A stretch of 64,000 nucleotides of DNA from Oscheius sp. JU75 (GCA_037178855.1 JASJZC010000007.1:2232001-2296000); one strand, 5' to 3'; counted from the first letter of the stretch, positions 49,236-60,959 are shown. Notes: generated from the letters alone by a model not told the origin. Numbers and translations: made by a program.

Positions 49236-49772
49236 TTAATCATCATCGTCGTCGTCATCTGCTGGCACGAACAACCCAGAGTTCTCCAGATACTTCGCAC
49301 CCCAGTGAGCTAGCGCTCCGCCAAAATACAGTGAACCGGCTCCGACGGTTACGAGCTGAAAAAATCTATCAGTCTAGCTATTCAGAAGTTTATAAGTTTG
49401 ATTTTCAAGATAATAAAGAAAGCATAGAGCATACCTTGACGACTCCAACTCGATTGTGATGAGGCGGTTCTCCAATTCCTTTGATGGCTGGGATCACCGC
49501 CCGGGTCGTCTGCTCAAGTTGTTGGACGACAAATCGAAATATATGTTTCGCTGCGTCTCCAACGGCGTTCATCACCTATAATATATAAAAATATTATGAG
49601 CAATGACATGTAGAAGCTCAAGGTCACAAGTTCACACAAAACGTGTTCTTATTTATGAATAGAGCTGACGACCACTATTGCCCATCAAAATTCAGAGAAA
49701 AAGATTGGAGAATCACATGAAAACTGACAGAAACACCTTAACAGCTGTCCGGAAGTCTTGAGATTTTGCCAT
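49236..49772 (-). CDS. EMRE, essential MCU regulator (mitochondrial Ca2+ uniporter)
   Basis: Three exons (49772-49737, 49575-49435, 49355-49236), all phase 0, encode 98 residues: MAKSQDFRTAVK, a basic amphipathic presequence-like region (AAKHIFRFVVQQLEQTTRAV), then GVVKLVTVGAGSLYFGGALA as the single transmembrane helix. The hallmark acidic C-terminus is GLFVPA followed by seven Asp. Human EMRE ends in the same way (FVPE plus poly-Asp). In the family the helix binds MCU and the acidic tail in the intermembrane space contacts MICU1. Small size, helix position and tail all fit. The long first intron contains no further coding signal. Confidence 0.88.
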
Positions 49773-50104
49773 TTGATGCACACTTGTTAGGCGGGTTCCG
49801 TCTGAGACCCATTCTGTCGGCGCACAAAGCGGTATGAAGAGACTCTCACAGACAGACTTGAATAGCTGAAGCAGGTCAAAATGTGCAAATCTCTTTTACT
49901 CTAAAGTCCTGCGGTGTCTGTCTGCCTGTACGCACCGCGCTCGCTGGGGCGCAGCCCCTCGCCATAGCTCCGCGATTAGCGCGCAGGGCTAAATCGGAGC
50001 AACCCGGGTTCGAAAAACGCCTGGTGACAGTTTATTGTACTGCGAGAAATTTCTAATTGTAAAAATCAATCTAAATACATGAGATGTGTCTAAGAGTTTT
50101 CCAG

Positions 50105-51039
50105 CTATTTCTTCTTCCCCTTGCCCTTCTTTTGTTTCTTTTTATTCTTTTTCTTTGACTTGGTTTTTCCAACTGACAATGAGTTGGGAGATTTCTCCAC
50201 CTCATCATCCTCAGACCAGTTCACACCAATTGAATCCTTAGCTTTGTCCGCGGCATCGAAATCTTCCACAATAATCTAAAACCTGTTTTCTACCTAAAAA
50301 AAAAAAGTCAAAATCATTTTGACTGGACAATCCGCTGTCCTCAGCACTTCGCCCTCCCAGTCATAAAAGTTGAGAACAGAACGTCCTTCGACCACGTCGG
50401 TAGCTCGAATCCCGAAAGCCCAACGTTTGCCAGTGCAGCCAAGTGGCTGGCCGAGAGCGTTCATGACGGCGACAAAAGACGCTTTTGGTGCCACATTCTT
50501 GCAGACAATCAACTTCAAGTACATTTCGATCGGATTGAAGTAGAGTAGACGGAACTGTGTTATGTTGCTCGACTTGTTATTGAGCTGAACTTGGGCCCAA
50601 TCGTCGTTGTACAGAAATACTTCGATAGGGAATGTGCTCGACAAAGTTCCTTGGTATGCTTGAACGATGATTTTTCCCTTTTGCTGAGGAGTGCGTGTTA
50701 TATAAAACAAAAACAACAGTTAAAACCCACCGGGAGAAGAGTTTTTTCCACAAAAATAAAGCGTTCCCTTGGAATCTCTACGAATTCGTTATTTACAGGT
50801 TGCAAACGTAGTTCCTCACGTGAAAGCCATAATTGAGATGTCTGGGTCTGCGAAGGCCGATTTGCTACTTTTGAGGACTTTGCACTATCAGGGTTTTCCG
50901 CTTTTTTTATTTTTGTAATGTGTGTTTCAACAGATGTGTTGCAACACTCCTCCGGAATAGACGGAGGACAGCAACCGCCAAAAAGGAAAGCTCCGCGGGG
51001 CTGACTAGTGTAGAGATCAACTTTTGGCTTCCAGCTCAT
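50105..51039 (-). CDS. Divergent family member A (279 aa), unknown function
   Basis: Three exons (51039-50731, 50683-50324, 50275-50105), all phase 0. The start MSWKPKVDLYTSQPRGAF lies two bases after GTTGCAG. An N-terminal Cys/Pro patch (GGCCPPSIPEECC) is followed by a polar linker. A beta-rich body follows (KGKIIVQAYQGTLSSTFPIE, QFRLLYFNPIEMYLKLIVCK), then the motif FVAVMNALGQPLG that relates it to the 56-63-kb genes, and WAFGIRATDVVEG. The last exon is acidic then extremely Lys-rich (KSKKKNKKKQKKGKGKKK). No signal peptide, so probably cytoplasmic or nuclear. I know no named domain that matches. Confidence 0.68.
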
Positions 51040-51522
51040 ATCTGCAACCCTAGACTACATGAAAAGGCTGGGAAGACAAAATGAACTGGCTAGGGTGACC
51101 GTAGGCGATGAAAATGCAAAATGGGTCCGCTCGCCTTCTATTGAAGGGACAGCAGTGATAGATGGGGCTCACCGTGGGCGAGAAGAAGCAAAAAGAGAAA
51201 GGATGAATTCAGCGCCATGATTGAGAGCTACAGGAGACGGGGACCCTTATTATATTGGAAGAAAGAGTCACGCGACATTAGTTGCCATACCGTCGGATGC
51301 TCAGTCATAAAACACAAGCAGATTCAATACGTTGTATCAAAAATATTGAAAGTCGTCTCGAAACTAAACTTAGACGATGTCTGTTTCTGTGCCAAACTTT
51401 ATCAAAAAGAAGTGAAAAACAAGCTTAATAGTATTAAAGAGTAAGTTTAGACTTTGAAAGATTCTGAATTATTTCGTCTGCCATCCCCAATCCATTTCAG
51501 GCATTCTAATTCAAATTGCAGA

Positions 51523-51782
51523 ATGACGGCCAGCGTGTCAGTCTCTGCCATGTTGCGTCTTTTTATTTTCGTCTCACTTCTGATTCTTACTGACGCCATG
51601 TGTGAAGATGTCCAGAACAAGTTTGCGTGAGTTACCATTGACTTTTAAAATCACAGCAATATTGTAGATGTAAACGTTGGGCTGAGGCTGGCTACTGTTT
51701 CAAATTCTCTTCACTTTCCATACTTCGTCAAATCTGTTCCCGTTCCTGCGGTTTATGTCCGCAACCTTGGCTCTACATATAA
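51523..51782 (+). CDS. Secreted ShK/SXC-domain peptide (72 aa)
   Basis: Two exons (51523-51626, 51668-51782) with a 41-bp intron. The start is one base after ATTGCAG (trans-splice-like). The signal peptide covers about residues 1-26 (MLRLFIFVSLLILTDAM within it). The single mature domain has six cysteines in ShKT order: C-EDVQNKFA-C-KRWAEAGY-C, a loop, then C-SRS-C-GL-C, ending PQPWLYI. The CxDxxxxC..W...GxC core is diagnostic. In nematodes single ShKT domains occur in many secreted proteins. Some relatives block K+ channels, but the Lys-Tyr dyad of the sea-anemone toxin is not obvious here, so a toxin role should not be assumed. Confidence 0.85.
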
Positions 51783-52035
51783 TACTTCAGACTGAATATT
51801 TTGAAAATAAACTTTGTTATAATACTGGTGTTATTTCTTGACACAAAAACTTGCTCATCTCTATGTACCGGCTTTTGGTTAAACTAAGAGATTAGTTATC
51901 CAATTCCAAGCCAAATTCACTCTATTTTTACATAGACTTTTATTTGACATTTACTATGACACATAAAATTCACATGATTTGCTTAGGATTTCATTGAGCA
52001 GAACTGAAGGAAGACGGATTTTCAAGAATATTTTG

Positions 52036-53568
52036 CTACCACCAGGGTGGATTTGTCATGTTCATGTAGGTTGTGGTCGGTGGTGCTTGAGAGGAAAGAT
52101 AGCCCGTTTGAGGAAGATACCCGGTTGAAGCTGATAGGTACCTAAATGCAGCATGTTTCTGTACTGTTTCGGTACGTACCCGTTGGCTGATGCTCCGAAA
52201 GCGGCACCAAACCCTGTCGGATCAGCTGCACAGTTTTTAGTGTCCCGGACTGAGACTGGCAGAGGAAGATTTGTCATCAGATTCGTCATTCTGAAGCTTC
52301 TGGCAGAAAAGCTGCGGTGGCCGGCGTCGTGAAAGTGTTAGCAGCTGGAACACCGAGAATGTTCGGATTGATGCCCTTCTTCTGCATAGTCTTCTTGGTT
52401 TTGTACCTAAAATAATGGTTATCATATTTTGATATGATGGTATACCTGTGATCCTGGAACCAAATTTTAACTTGAGTTCGAGTTAGTCCTATTTGCATTG
52501 CAGGGGCTTCCCTTTCGGGTGCGCTGAGATATCGTTGAATTCGGAATCTTCTCTCAAGTTCGTATGTTTGAGCTTTAGTGAAAAGGACGCGTCTCTTCCT
52601 TTTCTTCCTCTTGTTACTTCCATCCTCTTCGTCACCGTCTTCCTCATCCACAGCCTCATCATCGTCGTCTGCTTTGGTACTGAAAAACTTTGAACTCTTG
52701 AGTATGACTTTGTTTTGTACCTGCTCTTGTCTCCAAGAAGTTTGTCTTCTTCCGTGCTCAACAACACGTCCGTTCTTTGGAAAGGGTCAGCTGGCGGGAG
52801 AGAGTACATTGATGTTCCTGAAATGTTCTTTTTACCATGTCAATAAATATGTTTTACCTGGTGATGTCTGTTTACAGTGGATCTAAAGCTTTACCGTGGG
52901 CAGTAAGAATCCGAAAAACTCTAGCGACTTCAAAATTCGAAAAAGCTTTTGTCTAGCCGTTTTTTAAGGCGGCAATAGGAAATATGTTGTAACTCTGCTT
53001 TTGAATATAATGTTGAAACCAGACTCTGACTGAACATGGGATACTGTTGAAGTTGACGCTAAATAGATAAAACAGCATGAATTCGAAGACAGAAGTGCGA
53101 GTATGAACACGCTTCTAACATTGGAATTGGACACATGAACACGCTTCTAACATTGGAAAAGCATTAAAACCTTTCAAGATGGACCGGATGAATAGCGTTA
53201 CAGTGTCAACTGAGTTTCTATATCCCATGGATTGAATCTGGAGTGTTAAGTAAAAGCTATTAAGCTTGAATAGCGTTCAAAACCCCATTTAGTAGAAACT
53301 GTTCAAAAGAGACTCACTAGCTAAAAGAGGCAAATGTTCTGTCCACGAACTTGATTGAGGCGATTGGAATGCAGTAGATTGCATTTCCCACTTGGATGGT
53401 CTAAATGTCCTGGTTGTACATGATACTATTCGAAAAAGGTTCAAAAATATTGATCATAACTTACTTCGGCTCCTGTGGAGGTGCCGCAAGACTTCCTGAA
53501 GTGAGCTGGTCATTCTGAATAGTGGCCGAAGGGCTGGAAGTGCCCACAAGGGCCGGTACGTTGAACAT
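52036..53568 (-). CDS. NK-2 homeobox gene, ceh-22-like, with degenerate homeodomain
   Basis: In worms CEH-22 is the NK-2 factor for pharyngeal muscle. Exons read from 53568: [19 protein letters not shown] (53568-53465); [18 protein letters not shown] and WTEHLPLLA (53409-53318); an unresolved short exon near 53021-53058; [18 protein letters not shown]; an acidic run; then the homeodomain [19 protein letters not shown]...[16 protein letters not shown] across an intron. Downstream an NK2-specific domain ([13 protein letters not shown]) and the tail [15 protein letters not shown] are present, but in a different frame from the homeodomain exon (break near 52285-52335). The homeodomain departs from NK-2 consensus at L34P, R39G, P42R and the near-invariant N51 (Asp here, codon GAT). 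Flanking parts remain family-like. Either the gene is decaying, the read has errors, or DNA binding has changed. Confidence 0.85.
53100..53160. repeat. Tandem duplication inside a ceh-22 intron
   Basis: ATGAACACGCTTCTAACATT plus GGAA occurs twice, separated by TTGGACAC. It is a simple local duplication of about 32 bp. Confidence 0.85.
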
Positions 53569-54990
53569 ACTCGACTTGGAGAGCAATTGACGGCCAACTG
53601 CTCCGCCCCTTCGATGCGCAACTACCGTATGCACGCACGCCCAGGGGGCTACAGTACTTGCACGCCCACATTATCAGGCTAATTAGGCTGTTACTGAAAC
53701 ATGAATGAGAGTAAGGATCTTTATAGTTGTAAAAAACCAAAAAGTTAAAGAAGAAGTGGTGAAATGAACCTCATTTTGCGTCTAAAATGCTGCAAAGGAT
53801 ACGCAAAAAAAACTTTAGAGTAAAACAGTATACGGACGTGGGAGGCCACGCGAGTTTATGTTTGCCCTGACGCAACGCGAGAGAATACGGTATTTTACAA
53901 ATAGACCATCCTTGCCCGAATATCCACTGATAGCTGGTTGTTTACGGTAGGGATTATATACTTGACATCCGATGCTACTGTGCTTGCCAGTCACTTGCAA
54001 GTACGTTAAGCGAACACTTTTGAATGACTCAAGCAAACTGAGGCTAGCGGAGAACGTCTAACGGACGCAACAGTTTTATGAAGATATCTCTTATTACTCC
54101 TTTTGACGACCATGGGCCACCATAACTATTGAATGAAGTAGCCTTATTGCTTGCAACAAATTTGAGGTAATGTCAAGAACTGTACAAATAAGAGTCAGAG
54201 ACCAGTACAAGTCTGAGATTTCCCGCGATACAAGAGTACTTAACAAGCTACAGAGAAATTAGGTGTCATTGTGACATTATCTTAAACAAGATCTATCATG
54301 TTTCACTCTTTCCATAGTTTCGGCCACCGTTTGATAGTGGATTCCGTTTCCCTAACAGCTTTTTTTTTCCCTAGCGGTTTTACCTAACAGCAACACAGTT
54401 AATTATATCTTCTATAGCACTTTCTTTGCTGTACTTGTCTTTCGAGCGAGATATCTCTTTTTGTAGAAATTTGCTCTCATAATTTACTACGAAGTAGTCG
54501 AGCATTCGTTTGACAGCCATAATTATTTTTGTAACGATAAGGATGTAAGCCAAAAGGTGATGTTCAAGTTTGAAGATGTCTTCTGTATTGAACAGTCTTT
54601 TAAAAAGCTCATTTTTGGAAGTTGACCAAGAAAGCAGCTGAGACTATCTCGTGCCGCCCTGTGAGGGATGATACGGGCTATATCCATGTTTATCTTATTC
54701 GGCGGCGGCTACTGTGAGAGATGCTGCGCAGAAAGAAGAGCACACCAGTAGGGTCAACAAGGGGAGCGCCCGATTGTTTCCTTATTCTGACGCTCCCTAC
54801 GAGGGAAACATCGACTAATCCTACAGATTAACTGTTTTACCGCACCTCTGTAGGGAGATAAAGCTTTATTTAAGTGTCATGTTGTGTACATTAGACTTTT
54901 TAGGATAGACGTTTTGAGAGAGAAAGCGACATTGATATAATCACAACCTGTGTATCAATCACAAAGTGGGAGAATAGTGAAAAGGACTAG
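53569..54990. other. Intergenic, upstream of ceh-22
   Basis: No supported ORF on either strand. If the homeobox gene is active, its control region would lie here, but I recognise no specific site. AATAAA does not occur in a convincing context. Confidence 0.35.
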
Positions 54991-55008
54991 TTTGAAAAGG
55001 CAAAAGGA

Positions 55009-55793
55009 CTAGATAAAAGTAGATTGTTCAAGTAGTTCTCCGTCTTCGGCGATAGACTCAATTCTTGTTTTCCCAACATCCTCATGTTGTGATCGTTCAT
55101 AACCCGAATCAGCCATGTTTGATCTAAGTAGATTTCATACCAAAAATGTAGTTTCTTACTTGTTAGACATCACGTCGAAATCTTTTGGAAGTAGCCCACA
55201 GCTCTGGCGCACCTTTTCCAATCCATCATGATCGTCCTCCGTTTTGCTACTGCTGCTGAACTTTATTTTTACACCTTTCGTTTCTGTTACCAACCTGATA
55301 TCAGACGCGGAAGGATACTTTCTTAGAGGCGAAGTAACTTGGGAGGAGACTGTGGGTACAGGTGAAGGCAGCTCGTGCACTGCGGCCAGATTAGTTTGTA
55401 CTCGTAACTGGGCCGTTTTGTATGGGGAGACTGTGGGGGTCCAGTTAGCGAGAGCAGTTGAAAGCCGGCTGGGAAGAAGAGGCTCTTCATCATCAAGCGG
55501 AAAATTGTGACATTATGAGACGATATTTCAAAGTTTGCATTCTTTCTAATAGCGGCGTTATTATGCAACTGGCATATAGCTCAACCAGCAAAAGTAATCA
55601 CATACGCAAATCCCAAACTCCCTACCTTCAAAATGGATAGCGTTGATTTGACCTGGGTTGGTGGACTGGCAAGAGGCGGCTCACTACTGTAGTCAAACTG
55701 AAATAGTCGATTTGGAATAGAATAGAGATAGAAACATTTTACTTTCCTTCTTTACATACCCATTAACGTAAAACCAGTGGGAGTACTACTCAT
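55009..55793 (-). CDS. Uncharacterised polar, probably disordered protein
   Basis: Exon phases close only with these junctions: start MSSTPTGFTLMA (55793), acceptor ...GTGAG|CC near 55676, then NPGQINAIHFE, a second acceptor ...GATGAAG|AG near 55490, a main exon and a short last exon. The main exon carries EPLLPSRLSTALANWTPTV, QTNLAAVHELPSPVPTVSSQ, VTSPLRKYPSASDIRLVTE and KIKFSSSSKTEDDHDGLEKV. The last exon reads SNMADSGYERSQHEDVGKTR and ends LLEQSTFI at a TAG at 55009-55011. Low complexity, Ser/Pro-rich then acidic; no domain recognised. It lacks the NAFG-type motif of the next genes, so I do not count it in that family. Confidence 0.5.
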
Positions 55794-56071
55794 ACTTGTT
55801 TTCACTTCTTCTTAAAGAAAGACGTGATGAACCAACTATCTTTCGATCTGAGTAGCGTAAGATCACATTATTTTGCAGTTTACAACGATCAGGATTGTCT
55901 ATCAAGCTCTAAATAAGTATACTTGTATTTTTAAAAATACGATTATGACAAAAGATTAAACTCTGCGGAATATTTGGAGTACTAACGTTATGTAAATTAA
56001 ATGTTTACAATACGGTCAAAGAAAACAAAGTTGGACAGAACGGATCTTTCGTCAATTGGTCCAAATGTAGC

Positions 56072-56558
56072 TCACTGCAACTCGAACTGACAGTTGAGCT
56101 CGCCATACTTGCTAGTGATGTCGGCATTATAGGTGTAATCGTGGCCGTTAGCTGATTCTTCCTTGCCAAAAGCATTCAACAGGATAGTACGAGTGTCGTA
56201 CTGACGAATGTATTGCGTAGTAACTAGTATCTTGTCTTCATCCAGTGGATTTTCCACATAGATGCGGACATACAAGCTATTTCCGGTGCGGTTGGTCACA
56301 TCAAGGTAGACGAAATCCTCGATGAAGTAAATGCAAGGCCACGAGAAGTCCTGCCACAGTTGGTAGCCGTCACGAACGCTAACAATGATCCTAGCCGGCT
56401 TCTGAATGTCCAGTTTTTTCGTTGCCACATAGATAGTTTTTAAATGTTATAGTTTTTCTCAGCACACAGCTTTAAAACAACCAAACACTTACGGGAAGCG
56501 GCTTATTCATGATCTTTTCCTTGATCTTAGTATTCCAATCGAGCTTACTTGATGTCAT
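56072..56558 (-). CDS. Divergent family member B (131 aa)
   Basis: Two exons (56558-56493, 56401-56072) joined in phase 0. The start MTSSKLDWNTKIKEKIMNK is 16 bases after an ACATTTCAG acceptor. The charged N-terminal exon is followed by a beta-rich body: PARIIVSVRDGYQLWQDFSW, DFVYLDVTNRTGNSLYVRIY, KILVTTQYIRQYDTRTI, then the shared late motif LLNAFGKEESANGHDY and the end GELNCQFELQ. No signal peptide or transmembrane segment. The two-exon, phase-0 layout and motif position match members C and D. Confidence 0.68.
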
Positions 56559-57361
56559 GCCCAACGGTTAGCTCCTGAAATGTAAACTTGTGAAGTACTA
56601 ACACAGGACACATAGAGGAAGAAACGTGTTGTCATGAAATCTAAGCGGTAGACAGTGAGATTACTCCTATAAACAATATTCCTTGTGAGTCAATCATAGA
56701 GCGCGGCCCTTTTTCGATCTTGCCTTTCATTCACAATCCAAAAGTTTCTGCTCTTATCTTTTTGCAAACTTGATAAAAATCATGATTTGCAAAGAGTTGT
56801 CATGGTGGAAGTTCTCATAATCAGAGAGATATTTCTAGCTGGTAATAATGTCGAAAAAATGCAGAATAACGGAGGCGCGCGTCAATGTTTAAAACAGTTC
56901 ACACTGTGGGGTGACTTTCGCCTAGCAAAGGAAATGGCGAGTGATCGGTGAGGAGGAGAGCTAGGTGAACCGCGACCCAGCCGGCTTATTCATCAAAACT
57001 ACTAGCATTCTGTCCTCTATGATTAACAGCTTACAACATGAAACTGTTTATTGTTCAAAGCAGCAAAAGATCAAATCTTGGACTTTCCATAGCCCAAAAG
57101 ATAGCAGCTGCAAATTTTTTTTCTTCTCTGCAGTACTGACTCGAAAAACTTTCGCTGCATGACCACATGCTTACACTTAATTTTCAAATCTGCTGGTTCA
57201 GATGAATGTGTATCTATTAAGAACTACCGTGCCGAGAGATATATGCTGGAGACAGAAAACAGTCGTAGATGTTGCCCGACGAGGCTAAGTATTGGTTTCA
57301 CATAGAAACTCAAGACAAGTATGGTCCCAAAAATGATAAATGGGAAGTTACAAATAAAGTT

Positions 57362-57893
57362 TTATTCAGTAGTAAAACAGCTGATCATGAGATCAGGGTT
57401 ACCGTTACGATGATCATTACAGAAATGAACTGCAAGAAGGTGCATTTTTCGGAGCTTTGGAAGAAATCCTCCTTGAGCATTCACGAAACATTTGATGTAG
57501 TTCATGTTCGCGTAGTTGTAAACCGTCGTGGCCGATCCGTCCACCTTCTCCACGAGAATCGACAGAGCGACGTGTTCCTTGTCTTGATAGCCATGACTGA
57601 ACAGGACAAAGGCAAAATCATCCATGCTATCGAAACACTCAAAGTTTTTCGAAACGGTGACTCCGGAGACTGTAGCTTGAAAAATGACTGAGGTCTTGTT
57701 CTGAAACAGGAATTTTGTCCAAGTAAGAAATATAACCTACTTCAAACATTTTCGTTTTCATGGTTTTTTTCATCAGCCTCTTTTCCAGTTTCATCTCACT
57801 TTTTTTCTCCTGATACTTCTTTTTATTAGCCAACTTCTTGATAGTTATAAGGTCCATCGACGATGTAAGTAGGAGCTCAGAATATTGAAACAT
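57362..57893 (-). CDS. Divergent family member C (163 aa)
   Basis: Two exons (57893-57741, 57700-57362), phase 0, with a first exon of exactly 51 codons. The start MFQYSELLLTSSMDLITIKK is one base after ACTTCAG. Exon 1 is Lys-rich (LANKKKYQEKKSEMKLEKRL). The body reads NKTSVIFQATVSGVTVSKNF, ALSILVEKVDGSATTVYN, IKCFVNAQGGFLPKLRKMHL, LAVHFCNDHRNGNPDLMIS and CFTTE. The NAQG position matches NAFG of B and D. A later in-frame ATG (57857) could be the start instead. Function unknown. Confidence 0.68.
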
Positions 57894-57894
57894 T

Positions 57895-58030
57895 CTGAAG
57901 TGATGAGCATAGAAAGATGAAACGAGGAGAGAAAAGAAAGATTGTTAAGCACAGAAACTGAAAAACAGAGAGACAAAGAGACAGAAAGAATCAGAGATAC
58001 AGAGAGGCAGACGGAGACAGTCGGCTTGCA
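57895..58030. repeat. Purine-rich AGAGACAGA-type simple repeat
   Basis: An imperfect GA/ACAGAG run on the plus strand upstream of member C. It produces long but meaningless Ser/Leu ORFs on the minus strand. Confidence 0.7.
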
Positions 58031-58695
58031 GACACCGTGTTTCTGTTTGTCAAAACATAATGAGGAGTTGTCACAAGCAGTGTTGCAAAACAGACTCGCG
58101 GCATAAGAAAGCTGACTCATTTGGCCTCTGCGCATGGTCTCAAAGAGTCTCGGAACTTATTTGAAATTTACAAAGGGGACCGTTTTATAGGCCCAAGTGT
58201 GGAGACAATGTCTTTGATTGTCAGCGATTCTTGATATGCACATAACATTTCCCTGCGTGAGAACTCATAAACGGGTGAGCTGTTTGTCAAGTTATGAAAA
58301 GATCTATCTTTCGTCAAAGCTCATGAGACAGTTCCGGCGGAACAGGTCTTTCTCACACAGGTGTGATGTACTCTCTGATTACAGCGGAAACGGAAAAACA
58401 AATGTCCATAGCATTATGATAATTTGACGGCTGAAAATGACTAGGGGAGCGGATGCCATGACACGTATAATTTAACAGAACGAAGAGGCATCCTTCCGTC
58501 AGTCAAGGCAATTGCGGCACTAGATTTGGAGAATTGATGGGAGGCATCCATTTTTACACGTTTCATTAGACGTGTAGGGGCGACAAAATTGGGAAGTTTT
58601 TTGCTCAACAGTACGTTAAAAGCGTCACAGACAAGTTCATCTGATTCTGTATCAACTTTATCTTTGCCAACTGAACACATACTTTTCTGATCGTT

Positions 58696-59231
58696 TCAGC
58701 AAGTGACGTTGATTTGCATGTGTCCTGCAGGACTGAAGGAAACCTTGATGCTGACGACGATCTGGATACCACGCCGAGTTTCCTTTCCAAACGCATTTAC
58801 AACTCCGACGTGAAAATCCACAATTGACCCGTCGAAAAGAGCAGACTGCTCATATTCGAGTACTGGATTTTTGAAGGAAATCTTGGTGAATATAGGATGA
58901 TAAGTCAAATTCTCAACTTGATAGGAGATGTACTCTTCTAGGCGACGAATAGACGGAATCACAACATTAGCTTTATAGATTCCCTGAGTAACGTCGACTT
59001 TTAGCATGCCGTAGTACTGAAAGAATCTGTTTAACAGAACAGTTTATCTCATAACGAAATATTGGAAGAGATACTCACGTCTAATGTTTTTTGGTTGAAC
59101 AACCTTCGCAGAACATCTTGGCGCAGAGTGTTCTTGCATGTTTTTCTCTTCGGTTTCACAATAACTTCCGAAGGTTCAACTGATGTTTCAGCAACAGTGG
59201 ACGCGTCAACGTCTTTATCAGTTTGAGTCAT
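58696..59231 (-). CDS. Divergent family member D (157 aa)
   Basis: Two exons (59231-59079, 59016-58696), phase 0. The first exon is again exactly 51 codons: MTQTDKDVDASTVAETSVEP, then a basic piece VKPKRKTCKNTLRQDVLRRL. The start is two bases after ATATCAG. The body reads YYGMLKVDVTQGIYKANVVI, YISYQVENLTYHPIFTKISF, GSIVDFHVGVVNAFGKETRR, GIQIVVSIKVSFSPAGHMQ and NVTC. This copy shows the motif most clearly. Function unknown. Confidence 0.7.
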
Positions 59232-59937
59232 TTCTGATATTATAGCTCTGAAACTACTTTCAATCTTGCAATGAGACAAAAACGAAGGCAACAGATATGA
59301 CGATTTATGAGCATGGATTGATGCACGCGGGCGGGAAAGGCGTTGAGATGAGGCGAAAGGTGGATGGCTACAAGTTGCGCCAGTCGCCTGATTGAGTACA
59401 AAACATCTTAATTATCAACATTATCAACTAAGCTAGTGATCAAATTTCTAATATTGGACTGATTCTTCATAATTGATGGTGAGGTGGGAGAAGTTTAGGC
59501 TGATGCGGAGATCAAAAGATGTGAGTATATCAGTTATCAGGATCCCCTCAAAATAATGTTTCTGTGACCAAACAGCTAACTTTTTGCGTAGTATATATCC
59601 ACCAGATGCCGAAGGCAGCTTTGCAGCCTTTTGGTCTTGGCTTAGAATTGATCATAGGCGGCTGCGCCGCTTCCCTAGTAGCAGTTTCCTCCACAACTGG
59701 CTTGTCTTCTTGCCTCTTAACTTAGTGTTGCCATGTATTTGCGTGGACACTATGACAGACAGACAAACTGACACCATTGCGCTTTCGTAAAGAAAAATCT
59801 GCATTTCTCCCAATGTCAACTACCTCGACAAATTATAATCTCTTTTTCTCTTAACATCAATTTACAATAGATATAACATGTTAAAGGGGTGTTGAATATG
59901 TACAAAGACCAAGCTTTGGCTTAAATACGGGAGTATC

Positions 59938-60802
59938 TCAAGGTCTGGCAGCATTGGGAACCCAATTAAGTACAGTAAACTTCTTCTTGCGCCAGGGTAG
60001 GAAGCGAATGCAGAAACGCTTACGATCATAGCGCGGCACCGGACGACCGAAGCAGTTTAAAGCACCTATAAACTCGCGGTGGGTAGCTGTATTGACAACG
60101 AGGCGATAGTAGCCTTCTGGATCGCGGTGGATGATGCGAAGCAGGACGACGTCGGGAGTATAAGCACGGAAACGGAAGTGGGCCCACTCCGAAAGGTTAT
60201 CCATCGGATAGACGTCGTGTGTGAACAGTTTTCCGCGGTAGAAGACGACAAAGCGCAGCAGGCAAGGATGCTGAAACACAGTTAAAGTAAACTAAGTAAG
60301 CGGCCGCTTTAAAAAAAAATTAAGTAGTATGCACAGTTCAAAGAAAATGTCCTGTGCTCACTGTTCCTGGCACAGCTAGCACGAGCCAGTTTTTGCCCCT
60401 TTGCTGTTTATTGCACACCTTTCGAGATTCAGATGTATCAGGTTAAACCTTGCAGCAGTTTTTAACTTGGAGTGACTAATGGCTGTGTTAAATGGTAGGA
60501 AAACTCACAATAAAAAGTTTGGTTTCCACGTTTACTCTCATGATCTTCACCCTTAGATCGACGCTGTCCATTTGGAAACCGGGACGTGAAGACTGCAAGT
60601 TCTAACTACCAACGTAAGGAAAAGGACTCACTTTACGAGGTGGTTTTTTAGTCTTCTTCTTTTTCTGCTCTTCCCTGTCGACTGTATCCTTCTTCTCTTC
60701 CGTGCTCTGTTCTTTCTCCACCTCGTCTTGAAGAAGAAGCTGCTGAAGAGGAGTCAGTGGGAGACTGGTGGTAGCAACGCTAGTGTTCACGTCCGATTCC
60801 AT
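59938..60802 (-). CDS. Divergent family member E (195 aa)
   Basis: Three exons (60802-60632, 60509-60592, 60270-59938), all phase 0. The N-terminus MESDVNTSVATTSLPLTPLQ is followed by an acidic then Lys-rich block (VDREEQKKKKTKKPPRK), echoing the Lys-rich parts of A and C. The body is VDLRVKIMRVNVETKLFI, HPCLLRFVVFYRGKLFTHDV, WAHFRFRAYTPDVVLLRIIH, LVVNTATHREFIGALNCFGR, PVPRYDRKRFCIRFLPWRKK and NWVPNAARP. The motif here reads GALNCFGRPV. No signal peptide or membrane segment. Function unknown. Confidence 0.7.
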
Positions 60803-60959
60803 GCTTATCAATAATAGTATGCCAGTGGTTGAAACAAGTAAGAGATGAAATAGCGTGAGAGTGATAAAATGCCATTCAGGGGTAGGTGCGTTTTTACAGA
60901 GCAGTACATAGGAATGGTCTACTGAAGGGATCAAATGAAATCAATAATGAGTTTACCGT

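Noticed and set aside
49930-50030. Possible tRNA near CCGGGTTCGAAAA
   Set aside because: B-box-like only; the surrounding GC-rich sequence does not fold as a tRNA.
57269-57691. 140-codon plus-strand ORF
   Set aside because: Antisense to member C exon 2. C has an SL-like acceptor, a phase-0 intron and the family motif.
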